DNA from: JBKPNX01 sp046732855
Lineage (GTDB): Bacteria > Pseudomonadota > Alphaproteobacteria > Geminicoccales > Geminicoccaceae
NCBI GenBank assembly: GCA_046732855.1
Contig: JBKPNX010000042.1
Coordinates: forward strand, 50,088 to 114,087
Reading direction: 5' to 3'
DNA length: 64,000 bases
Below the pieces are notes generated by a model that worked only from the letters and a program-made list of their open reading frames with translations, did not search any database and had not been told where the DNA came from. Positions 17,010-24,279 of the stretch are shown piece by piece. Every line of letters begins with the position of its first letter. Within the stretch, counting starts at the first letter, position 1. Both the position numbers and the translations under genes were made by a program.

Positions 17010-18158
17010 TCAATGACCAATAGCGTCGAGCGCGTGGGCGAGGTCGGCGATCAGGTCGTCCTTGTCCTCGATGCCGACCGCGAGGCGGAGCAGATTGGCC
17101 GGCACGCCGGTCGAAGCACCTTCGATCGTGAAGCGGTGCTCGATCAGGCTCTCGGTGCCGCCGAGCGAGGTCGCCCGAGCGATCACCTGCAGGCCGCCGG
17201 CGACGGCGAGCGCGGCTCCCGCATCGCCCCGCACCTGGAACGACAGGAGGCCGCCGCAGCCGCCATCCATCTGCTGAATAGCTAGGGCGTGACCGGGGTG
17301 GCTCGGCAGGCCGGGATAGCGCACGCGCTCGACTTCGGGGTGGCCCTCAAGGAACCGCGCGATCGCGGCCGCATTGTCCGACGCCTGGCGTACGCGCACG
17401 GCGAGCGTGCGCAGGCCGCGCAGCAGCAGCCACGCCTCGAACGGGCCGAGCAGGGCGCCGGCGTCGTGGCGGTCAGCGCGGATCGCCGCCCAGCGGTCAT
17501 CTTTCTGCTTCGCCACCAGAACACCGGCGAGCAGATCGCTGTGACCGTTCAGGTACTTGGTCGCCGAGTGCATGACCAGATCGGCGCCAAGCACGAGCGG
17601 CCGGGTCAGGATCGGGGTCGCCGCGGTGCTGTCGACCGCGAGCAGCGCCCCGGCGGCATGAGCCGCCTCGGCCGCGCGGGCGATGTCGACCACTTCCAGC
17701 ATCGGGTTGGAGGGCGTCTCGATCCACACGACCGCCGGCTTGGCGGCCCGCACCACGCGCTCGAGCGCGTCCGGATCGCCGCCCGCGAAATGATGGAGCG
17801 CGATCTCGCGGCACGCGCAGAATTTGGCCAGCCAGTCAAGCGTGCCGTAGTAAATCGGCCGCTGCACGACGATCGCCTCCCGGCGCTTCAGCGTGCGGAA
17901 CAGCGCCGCGATCGCCGCCATGCCCGAGGGAAAGACCAACGCCGCGGCGCCCCCTTCGAGCGCGCACAGCACCGCCTCGACCTGGGCATAGCCGGGATTG
18001 TCGTCCCGGCCGTAACTGTACGCCGGATTAATCAGCGCGTAGCTGCCGTCGCGGGCGAACGTGGTCGATGGCTGGATCGCCGGCGCGAGGCCGCCGGTCG
18101 CCTGGTCGACATGGTGGCCGAGCTGCGCCAGCAGCGTCGCCGGCTTGGACTGGGTCAA
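17010..18158 (-). CDS. Trans-sulfuration PLP enzyme (cystathionine gamma-synthase / gamma-lyase family)
   Basis: A 382-residue Cys/Met metabolism PLP enzyme. Motifs: YSYGRDDNPGYAQVEAVLCALE, ALVFPSGMAAIAAL, VVWIETPSNPML, the cofactor aspartate in AVDSTAATPIL, the Schiff-base lysine in HSATKYLNGHSD, and GGCGGLLSFQV. The family includes cystathionine gamma-synthase, beta/gamma-lyases and O-acylhomoserine sulfhydrylases, which sequence alone does not separate. The TTG start at 18158 is preferred: AGGGAG sits 7 bases upstream and the enzyme's usual N-terminus begins there. An ATG at 18272 would overlap mazG. Confidence 0.85.
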   Translation of the reverse strand: MTQSKPATLLAQLGHHVDQATGGLAPAIQPSTTFARDGSYALINPAYSYGRDDNPGYAQVEAVLCALEGGAAALVFPSGMAAIAALFRTLKRREAIVVQRPIYYGTLDWLAKFCACREIALHHFAGGDPDALERVVRAAKPAVVWIETPSNPMLEVVDIARAAEAAHAAGALLAVDSTAATPILTRPLVLGADLVMHSATKYLNGHSDLLAGVLVAKQKDDRWAAIRADRHDAGALLGPFEAWLLLRGLRTLAVRVRQASDNAAAIARFLEGHPEVERVRYPGLPSHPGHALAIQQMDGGCGGLLSFQVRGDAGAALAVAGGLQVIARATSLGGTESLIEHRFTIEGASTGVPANLLRLAVGIEDKDDLIADLAHALDAIGH

Positions 18159-18183
18159 GGACGACTCCCTGGCGTGCGACCCG

Positions 18184-19005
18184 CTATGACGATCGTGGCC
18201 GCTCTGCGGCCTTCGCCTGTTGCCACAATGCCTCCATCTCGTCGAGCGAGGCGTCCGCGGGCCGGCGGCCACTGCCGTGCAGCGCGTCCTCGATCTTGCG
18301 AAAGCGGCGTTCGAATTTAGCGTTGGCCTGGCGTAGCGACGCCTCGGCGTCCACCTCCAGATGGCGCGCGAGATTGACCACCGCGAACAGCAGATCGCCT
18401 ATTTCATCGTTCAACCGATCGACGTTTGCCCCCTGTCCGAGCTCGGCCCGCAGCTCGGCGATCTCCTCCTCGATCTTGTCGACCACCTGGACCGGTTCGG
18501 GCCAGTCGAAGCCGACCTGCGCCGCGCGCCGTTGCAGCTTGGCCGCGCGGGTCAGCGCGGGCAGCGCGAGCGGCACATCGTCCAGCATCCGGGCGGCGCC
18601 TTCGGCGCCCGCCCTGCTCGCCCGCTCCGTCGCCTTGACCGCCTCCCAAGCACGGCTTTGCGCACGCGCGCCATCGACCTCGGCGGAGCCGAACACGTGC
18701 GGGTGTCGGCGAACCATCTTATCTGCGATCGCCGCCGCCACCTTATCGAAATCGAACAGCCCGGCCTCCTCGGCCATGCGGGCATGGTAGACCACCTGCA
18801 GGAGGAGATCGCCCAGCTCGTCCTTGAGCTCCGCCAGATCGCCCCGGGCGATCGCATCAGCGACCTCGTACGCCTCCTCGATGGTATAGGGTGCGATCGA
18901 CGCGAAGTTCTGCTCGAGGTCCCAGGGACAGCCGCGCTCCGGATCGCGCAGCCGGGCCATCACCTGGAGCAGGCGTCGGACCGGCGGGTCTTCCGCGCCG
19001 CTCAT
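18184..19005 (-). CDS. mazG: Nucleoside triphosphate pyrophosphohydrolase MazG
   Basis: A 273-residue tandem MazG protein that hydrolyses NTPs to NMP and PPi as house-cleaning. The first domain has LRDPERGCPWDLEQ and the metal-binding EEAYEV...ELKDELGDLLLQVV. The second has EEEIAELRAEL and NDEIGDLLFAVVNLARHL. Length matches the E. coli protein (263). It overlaps xseA by 4 bases (ATGA), so the two are translationally coupled. Confidence 0.95.
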   Translation of the reverse strand: MSGAEDPPVRRLLQVMARLRDPERGCPWDLEQNFASIAPYTIEEAYEVADAIARGDLAELKDELGDLLLQVVYHARMAEEAGLFDFDKVAAAIADKMVRRHPHVFGSAEVDGARAQSRAWEAVKATERASRAGAEGAARMLDDVPLALPALTRAAKLQRRAAQVGFDWPEPVQVVDKIEEEIAELRAELGQGANVDRLNDEIGDLLFAVVNLARHLEVDAEASLRQANAKFERRFRKIEDALHGSGRRPADASLDEMEALWQQAKAAERPRSS

Positions 19006-20552
19006 AGCAGGCGCCTCTGCTCGCCAAGCGGGCGCGGTCCGGTCCGGGTCTGCTTCGGCGCACCAGCGCGCGCGACCAAGGTCGGCACGCGGCCATCGCG
19101 GAACTGGATCTCGAGCGCGACCTCGCCTAGCGCGCGCGCTGCAGACGGCACCAGCCGACCGCCCTCATCGCGGACGAGGGCGAAGCCGCGGGCGAGCACG
19201 CCCTCGTAGCTCAAGCCGACGAGCAGGCTCGCCAAGCGGCGCAACCCCTCGCCCGCGTCAGCGACCCGACGCCCCATGGCGTAGCGTTGGCGCTCGGACA
19301 GGCCGGCAAGGGCCTGAGCATGACGGGACAGCCTGCTCCTGATCTCGCCCAGACCGAGCCGGGCTGCGGTGCGGTCCAGATGCTGCTGGTGGTCCCGCAG
19401 ATGGCCGCGCAGCAGGTACTGCAGCTTGTGGGCCGGCCCGTGGAGCTGAGAGGCACCCTGGTTCAGACGCTGCGCGGGTGTGCCCAGGCGGGCGCCGAGT
19501 CCGGCGAGCGCGTGCTGCGCCTGATCGAGCCGGCGCGCCAGCGCATGCGGCAGACGCTCCGCCAGGTCGTCGGCGCGCTGGGCGGCATGGTCGAGCAAAA
19601 CCCTGGGGTCGGGCAGACCGCGTGCGAGCCCGACCAGGCGGTGCTGCAGCTGCGCGCGCTCGCGCTGCATGCCGTGGAACATGCGGTGCTCGGACTGCGC
19701 CAGGCGATGCGCGAGCTCGGCACGCACGGGCACGGCGAGCTCGGCGGCGGCGGTCGGCGTCGGCGCGCGCCGGTCGGCGGCATAGTCGATCAGGGTCGTG
19801 TCGGTCTCGTGGCCGACCGCCGAGATCAGCGGGATCCGGCTGGCGGCCGCCGCGCGCACCACGACCTCCTCGTTGAACGCCCACAGATCCTCGAGCGAGC
19901 CGCCGCCGCGGGCCACGATCAGCACGTCGGGGCGCGGCACAGGGCCGGATGCCGGCAAAGCATTGAAGCCGTCGATCGCGGCCGCGACCTGCGCGGCGGC
20001 GAACTCGCCTTGGACCGCGACCGGCCACAAGAGGACGCGGCGCGGAAAGCGCTCGGCTAGACGGTGCAGGATGTCGCGGATGACCGCCCCGGTCGGCGAG
20101 GTGACGAGCCCGATCACCTCCGGCAGGAACGGGAGGGGCTGCTTGCGCGCGGCATCGAACAGACCTTCCGCCGCCAGCTGCTTCCTGCGCTGCTCGAGCA
20201 GGGCCATGAGCGCGCCGACGCCGGCCGGCGCCAGGCGATCGACGATCAGCTGGTACTTGGAGCGCTGGGGGTAGGTCGTGACCCGCCCGGTCGCGACCAC
20301 CTCGAGCCCGTCCTGCGGCTTGAACGACAGGCGGAGCGCGGTGGTGCGCCAGCACACGGCATCGAGACACGCGGCGTCGTCCTTGAGCGCAAAATAGCAA
20401 TGGCCGGAGGAGTGCTTCTTGAACCCCGAGATCTCGCCGCGCACCCGGATGTAGCCGTAGGAATCCTCGAGCGTGCGCCTGAGCGCGGTCGCCAGCTCGC
20501 TGACGCTGTATTCAGCGACGTTCAGCCCCTCAGGCGGCGGTTCAGCGATCAC
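19002..20552 (-). CDS. xseA: Exodeoxyribonuclease VII large subunit
   Basis: A 516-residue XseA. The N-terminal OB fold has VRGEISGFKKHSSGHCYFALKD, the catalytic core has LPEVIGLVTSPTGAVIRDILHRL and ARGGGSLEDLWAFNEE, and a long helical coiled-coil C-terminal half follows. The family degrades single-stranded DNA in both directions together with XseB, whose gene is not here. It reads into mazG through an ATGA overlap. The start at 20552 gives the usual N-terminus (EYSVSELATALRRTLEDSYG). Confidence 0.96.
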   Translation of the reverse strand: MIAEPPPEGLNVAEYSVSELATALRRTLEDSYGYIRVRGEISGFKKHSSGHCYFALKDDAACLDAVCWRTTALRLSFKPQDGLEVVATGRVTTYPQRSKYQLIVDRLAPAGVGALMALLEQRRKQLAAEGLFDAARKQPLPFLPEVIGLVTSPTGAVIRDILHRLAERFPRRVLLWPVAVQGEFAAAQVAAAIDGFNALPASGPVPRPDVLIVARGGGSLEDLWAFNEEVVVRAAAASRIPLISAVGHETDTTLIDYAADRRAPTPTAAAELAVPVRAELAHRLAQSEHRMFHGMQRERAQLQHRLVGLARGLPDPRVLLDHAAQRADDLAERLPHALARRLDQAQHALAGLGARLGTPAQRLNQGASQLHGPAHKLQYLLRGHLRDHQQHLDRTAARLGLGEIRSRLSRHAQALAGLSERQRYAMGRRVADAGEGLRRLASLLVGLSYEGVLARGFALVRDEGGRLVPSAARALGEVALEIQFRDGRVPTLVARAGAPKQTRTGPRPLGEQRRLL

Positions 20553-20559
20553 GGGCGCT

Positions 20560-20902
20560 CCAGCTTGCGGCGCGAATCGGCGCCTGGTCCGCGCGCCGCC
20601 GATCCTGCCGCCCGGAGGTCGAGCCGCCGCGCTTTTGCCAGGTGTCGCCCGGCCCGGTCTCGTTGCCGGGCTCCCCGGGCCCGGGAATCACTTACCTGAT
20701 CCAGCGCTCCTTGCCGATCTTGGCGGCGTGCGCCCTGACGAAGCCGCGGATGCCGAATTCGCCGCCGGCCACGCCGGTCAACGCCATGTCCTTCACGGCG
20801 AGCGGCGCCGGTGATGCTGTAGCCGTGTTGCCAGTCGATCACCGGGGTATCCCACACCACTTCGCCGGTGTCCTTGTTGAGCGCGACCAGCCGCGCGTCC
20901 AT
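20560..20902 (-). pseudogene. Remnant of a PQQ-dependent alcohol dehydrogenase
   Basis: A fragment of a quinoprotein dehydrogenase. MDARLVALNKDTGEVVWDTP and DWQHGYSITGA (20804-20902) are followed after a frameshift by PLAVKDMALTGVAGGEFGIR, then an in-frame TAA, then VIPGPGEPGNETGPGDTW. These are the ordered blade motifs of methanol/ethanol-dehydrogenase-type propellers. Only about 110 of some 600 residues survive and both ends are missing. It abuts the start of xseA. Confidence 0.8.
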
Positions 20903-21315
20903 CGTGCTGGTTGAGCGAAACTGCCGGTGTCGGGTAATGACGCCGGGACTCGAGAACGGTGCGATTTAGCTGAGCTCAGCAGGGTCTGCTGACCGGATTC
21001 TGCGGCGATGATAGCACGCTCTTCCGGCCAACCAAGCGCGACGTGGCGCCTCTGACGGCGCGGAATGCCGCGTGGTCGGCGATCGATCGCGGGCGTGGGC
21101 AAGCGGGTGAAGGCCGCGCCCATGGCCCCGCAGCGAAGCGTGCGCCGCGCCGGGGCGCGCGAAATTGCAGGCCTTCTGATGGTGACGCGCTGCGCGGCGG
21201 TTGACCCGGCTTAACGCTCTGCTATCCCTGCGCCGGTAGGCTCCGCCGGCGGCGATGCCGTGGCGATCGCGCGAGCTGCGGCTTGCCCGGAGAGTCCCAC
21301 AGAGGAGACGTCGAG
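20903..21315. other. Intergenic region
   Basis: About 410 bases between the dehydrogenase remnant and the DUF882 gene. Open frames here show no recognisable protein; it may include further decayed sequence. Confidence 0.35.
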
Positions 21316-21876
21316 GTGGCTGACGAGATCTTCGACTGTCCGCATTGCAGCCGGCGCGCCTTCCTCGGTCGCTCGCTCGCCGCTAGCGGCCTGCTGCTCC
21401 CCGGAACGGCAGCTGCCGCAGCCGGACTGCCGACCGTCAGAGAGGCGAATTTCTACAATACCCACACGGGCGAATCGTTGACGGCGTTGTACTGGGAGCA
21501 GGGGCACTACGTGCCCGCCGGGCTCAGCGAGGTCGACTACGTGCTGCGCGATTTCCGCACCGGCGACGTGCACCCGATCGACCCGCACCTCGTGGACCTG
21601 GTGCATCGCCTGCGTCTGGCGATGGCGTACGACGACCCGGTTCACGTGATCTCCGGCTATCGTTCGCCCAAGACCAACGCGATGCTGGCGCGGCGCAGCA
21701 GCAAGGTCGCCAAGAACAGTTATCACATGAAGGGCATGGCGATCGACCTGCGCCTGCCGGGGCGTCGCCTGGAGGACGTCCGCGCCGCGGCGCTCAGCCT
21801 GGGCGGCGGCGGCGTCGGCTTTTATCCCGGGCCGCAGTTCGTGCACATCGATACCGGCCCGGTCCGCACCTGGTAG
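21316..21876 (+). CDS. DUF882 / M15-type cell-wall peptidase (YcbK family)
   Basis: A 186-residue exported protein. A Tat-like signal (CSRRAFLGRSLAASGLLLPG) lies at residues 11-30. The catalytic domain has VISGYRSPKTNAML, HMKGMAIDLRL with the zinc ligands His and Asp, and GVGFYPGPQFVHIDTGPVR with a third ligand His. YcbK/MepK-type enzymes cleave cross-links in peptidoglycan. The GTG at 21316 has an AGAGGAG site 8 bases upstream. An Lpp-like lipoprotein and two L,D-transpeptidases follow, so the region is an envelope cluster. Confidence 0.9.
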   Translation: MADEIFDCPHCSRRAFLGRSLAASGLLLPGTAAAAAGLPTVREANFYNTHTGESLTALYWEQGHYVPAGLSEVDYVLRDFRTGDVHPIDPHLVDLVHRLRLAMAYDDPVHVISGYRSPKTNAMLARRSSKVAKNSYHMKGMAIDLRLPGRRLEDVRAAALSLGGGGVGFYPGPQFVHIDTGPVRTW

Positions 21877-21905
21877 GCGGCGCTCCGCGACGGGTTGGCG
21901 AAGCT

Positions 21906-21942
21906 AGCAACCTTGCGGCGAACATCTAAATTAGAGGTTGCT
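21906..21942. promoter_or_regulatory. Inverted repeat AGCAACCT/AGGTTGCT
   Basis: Perfect 8-bp arms (21906-21913 and 21935-21942) separated by 21 bases, in a locally AT-richer stretch. The right arm overlaps the -35 of the lipoprotein promoter. It could be the DUF882 terminator or an operator. Confidence 0.35.
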
Positions 21943-21965
21943 TTACGGATCGCCGCGCGTAACAT
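21938..21965 (+). promoter_or_regulatory. Putative promoter of the Lpp-like gene
   Basis: TTGCTT (21938-21943), 16 bases, TAACAT (21960-21965), 37 bases before the ATG at 22003. Spacing and hexamers fit a sigma-70-type promoter, as expected for an abundant lipoprotein. Confidence 0.45.
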
Positions 21966-22002
21966 GCGGCCGCTCAACTTCGCTGCGAGGAAGAGGGCGT
22001 AA

Positions 22003-22272
22003 ATGAAAGGGTTCGCATCGGGTCTGCGCCTCACGATGGTGCTCGCCGGCCTGGTCGTTCTGGCCGCCTGCGCGAGCATGAGTGAGAGCGACCGTGCCGC
22101 GATCGAGCAGGCGCGCTCGGATGCGCAGGCCGCGCAAGCTGCGGCCGACCGGGCGGCCGCAGCGGCGGACCGGGCCGCGGCGTCCGCGAACGAAGCAGCA
22201 GATGCGGCATCCACAGCGCAGATGGCCACCGAGCGCCAGCAGCGGATGGTTCAGCAGACGATGCGCAAGTAA
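22003..22272 (+). CDS. Lpp/OprI-like alanine-zipper lipoprotein with C-terminal Arg-Lys
   Basis: An 89-residue small lipoprotein. The signal peptide ends in the lipobox LAAC (Cys23). The mature part is a single Ala-rich helix (heptads of AADRAAAAADRAA) ending in MVQQTMRK. Braun lipoprotein and Pseudomonas OprI share this plan and end in Arg-Lys, where the terminal Lys is joined to peptidoglycan by an L,D-transpeptidase. Two such enzymes are encoded just downstream. A GAGGAAGAGGG ribosome site precedes the ATG. Covalent anchoring is inferred, not seen. Confidence 0.8.
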   Translation: MKGFASGLRLTMVLAGLVVLAACASMSESDRAAIEQARSDAQAAQAAADRAAAAADRAAASANEAADAASTAQMATERQQRMVQQTMRK

Positions 22273-22362
22273 GCGCAGCGCCGTTCCGACCCCTGCTGGG
22301 GCCCCTCACTCGATGCGCAGGATCGCATGGGCGCCCTGAGCGATGCTCGGGGCGCCGCAGCC

Positions 22363-23292
22363 TTACCGCGTGATCCGAATCGGATAGCCGCGACGCTCGA
22401 CCGTAGCGCGACGGATGCGACTCCAGTCCAGCTGGCTCGCCTGGTCGCCCGCCATCGCGAGCACCTGGTCGACCACTCTGCTCGGCAGTTCCGGCTCGAA
22501 CCGACCCTCCAGCTCGAGCTGATCGCTTTGGCGCTGGGTCGGATGCGCCTCCATGAACAACGCGCCGTCGAGCCATTCGAGCTTGATCGGCTGGTCGACC
22601 ACCGTGACCTTGGTTCCGACCTGGACCAGATCGTACAGCTCCTCGGCATCTTCGGGATACATGCGGATGCAGCCACTGCTCGAGCGGCGGCCGATGCCCC
22701 ATGGCTTGTTGGTGCCGTGGATCGCGTACAGCGACCAGCCGAGATACATGGCGCGCGTGCCCATCGGATTGTCCGGCCCGGGCGGGACCACTTCGGCGAG
22801 CTTGGGGTCCTCGGCGCGCATCCGCGCGGTCGGCCGCCAGATCGGATCCGTCGTCTTGCGCGCAACCGTCGTGGTTCCGAGCGGCGTGGTCAGGCCCTCC
22901 CGCCCGATGCCGATCGGATACGAGCGCGGCCGGACGCCCGGCTCGCCGAAGTAATAAAGGCGCATGTCCGCCAGATTGATCACCACCCCCTCGTGGGCCG
23001 CGTTCGGGAGGAGGTGAACGGTCGGCAGGACCACGTTGGTGCCCTCGCCCGGCAGCCAGGGATCCGTGCCGGGATTGGCGGCGACCATCTCCACGTAGCC
23101 CAAATGAAAGCGCCGCGCGACGTCGAGCAGGGTGTCCTCGTACGCGGCGCGATACGTCGTGGTTTCCCGCAGGTTGCCGTCCTGATCGATCAGCTGGTCG
23201 AGGTTGCAGCCGCCCGAAAGCCATGCTCCGACCAGGCAGAGCGCCACCGTCGGTCGCCGCGGCATCGTCAATGCTTTGTTAGCCCTGCTCAT
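22363..23292 (-). CDS. L,D-transpeptidase (YkuD) lipoprotein with LysM-like segment
   Basis: A 309-residue protein. The signal peptide ends in LSGGC, a lipobox. Residues about 45-95 resemble a LysM module (YRAAYEDTLLDVARRFHLGY...NPGTDPWLPGEG), followed by the YkuD catalytic domain with YAIHGTNKPWGIGRRSSSGC and its nucleophile Cys in SGCIRM. Such ErfK/YbiS-type enzymes make 3-3 cross-links or attach Lpp-type lipoproteins. The start may be 23292 or the ATG at 23265, which gives a tighter signal peptide. It converges on the Lpp-like gene. Confidence 0.9.
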   Translation of the reverse strand: MSRANKALTMPRRPTVALCLVGAWLSGGCNLDQLIDQDGNLRETTTYRAAYEDTLLDVARRFHLGYVEMVAANPGTDPWLPGEGTNVVLPTVHLLPNAAHEGVVINLADMRLYYFGEPGVRPRSYPIGIGREGLTTPLGTTTVARKTTDPIWRPTARMRAEDPKLAEVVPPGPDNPMGTRAMYLGWSLYAIHGTNKPWGIGRRSSSGCIRMYPEDAEELYDLVQVGTKVTVVDQPIKLEWLDGALFMEAHPTQRQSDQLELEGRFEPELPSRVVDQVLAMAGDQASQLDWSRIRRATVERRGYPIRITR

Positions 23293-23380
23293 GGACTTTA
23301 CGGAGGTCGCGCTCCACCGTGGCCAGCTTCACAAAGACAGCGGCTTTACATCGCCGAGCGTTTCAATTGAACTAAGAACC

Positions 23381-23935
23381 ATGACGCCGACCTCAAGAAC
23401 CACCGCTCGCCACTTGCCGATCCTGCTGCGCGTTCTGGCCCTCGCATTCCTGTGCTGGCTGGCCGGCCCGGCCGCGCCGCCCGCGCTGGCCCAGCTGCCG
23501 CGGCTCGAGCCACAGAAGGCCGACCTCGTGGTGGTGTACAAGCACAAGCGCCTTCTGCAACTAATGCACAACGGCCGGCCGTTCAAGTCCTACACCGTCG
23601 CGCTCGGGCCCGCGCCCGAAGGCGCCAAGCGCATGTCGGGCGACGGGCGCACGCCCGAGGGCGTCTATACGCTCGACTGGCGCAACCCGAACAGCAACTT
23701 TTACCGCTCGATCCACGTGTCCTATCCTGCGCCGCATGACGAAGAGGCGGCGCGCTGGGGCGTGCCGCTCGGCGGCCTGATCATGATCCACGGCCTACCC
23801 AACGGCGTGCCCGCCGCGCGCGTCGGCCATCCCTGGAACAACTGGACCAACGGCTGCATCGCCGTGACCAATTACGAGATGGACGAGATCTGGACGCTGG
23901 TCGAGGACGGCACCACGATCATCATCTATCCCTGA
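23381..23935 (+). CDS. L,D-transpeptidase (YkuD), secreted
   Basis: A 184-residue enzyme. A signal peptide (LLRVLALAFLCWLAGP to PALA) is followed directly by the YkuD domain: VVVYKHKRLLQLMHNGRPF, GDGRTPEGVYTLDWRNPNS, IMIHGLPN and the catalytic WTNGCIAVTNYEMDE. Without extra modules it resembles the small YafK-type enzymes, some of which cut or make L,D-bonds to lipoproteins. It is divergent from the larger transpeptidase, with about 90 bases between the two starts. Confidence 0.9.
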   Translation: MTPTSRTTARHLPILLRVLALAFLCWLAGPAAPPALAQLPRLEPQKADLVVVYKHKRLLQLMHNGRPFKSYTVALGPAPEGAKRMSGDGRTPEGVYTLDWRNPNSNFYRSIHVSYPAPHDEEAARWGVPLGGLIMIHGLPNGVPAARVGHPWNNWTNGCIAVTNYEMDEIWTLVEDGTTIIIYP

Positions 23936-24279
23936 GCTGCCGCGGCCGGTGCAGGCGCTTCGCCCAAGCGCCTCTCGCGCCCATTGTCCGGGCGACGGCG
24001 CGGCGCGCGGTCGCGTGCGTTGACCGGCAGCAGCGTTGGTTGAGAAGTCGCCCGGCCGGCGCGCTCGAGCGCCGGGAGCGGTGCGGTTGCGCTCGCCGGC
24101 GCGCCAGCTTGCGCCGCCTGCCGAGGCGTGGCTTTATTCCCCGTTCAGGGAGGCGGCGCGACACGGTTCCGCTGCCGGAGGACGGGCGATCTGGCGGGCG
24201 CCGGCCGAGCGGGCAGACCTCCCGCGCCGGCGTGATCGGCAAGCCAGGGCACGGCGGCAAAACCGAGGGGGAGGCAGAG
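23936..24279. other. Intergenic region
   Basis: About 340 GC-rich bases. An open frame continues upstream from the fused gene to 24040 but is Arg-rich and lacks a ribosome site, so it is taken as non-coding. Confidence 0.4.
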
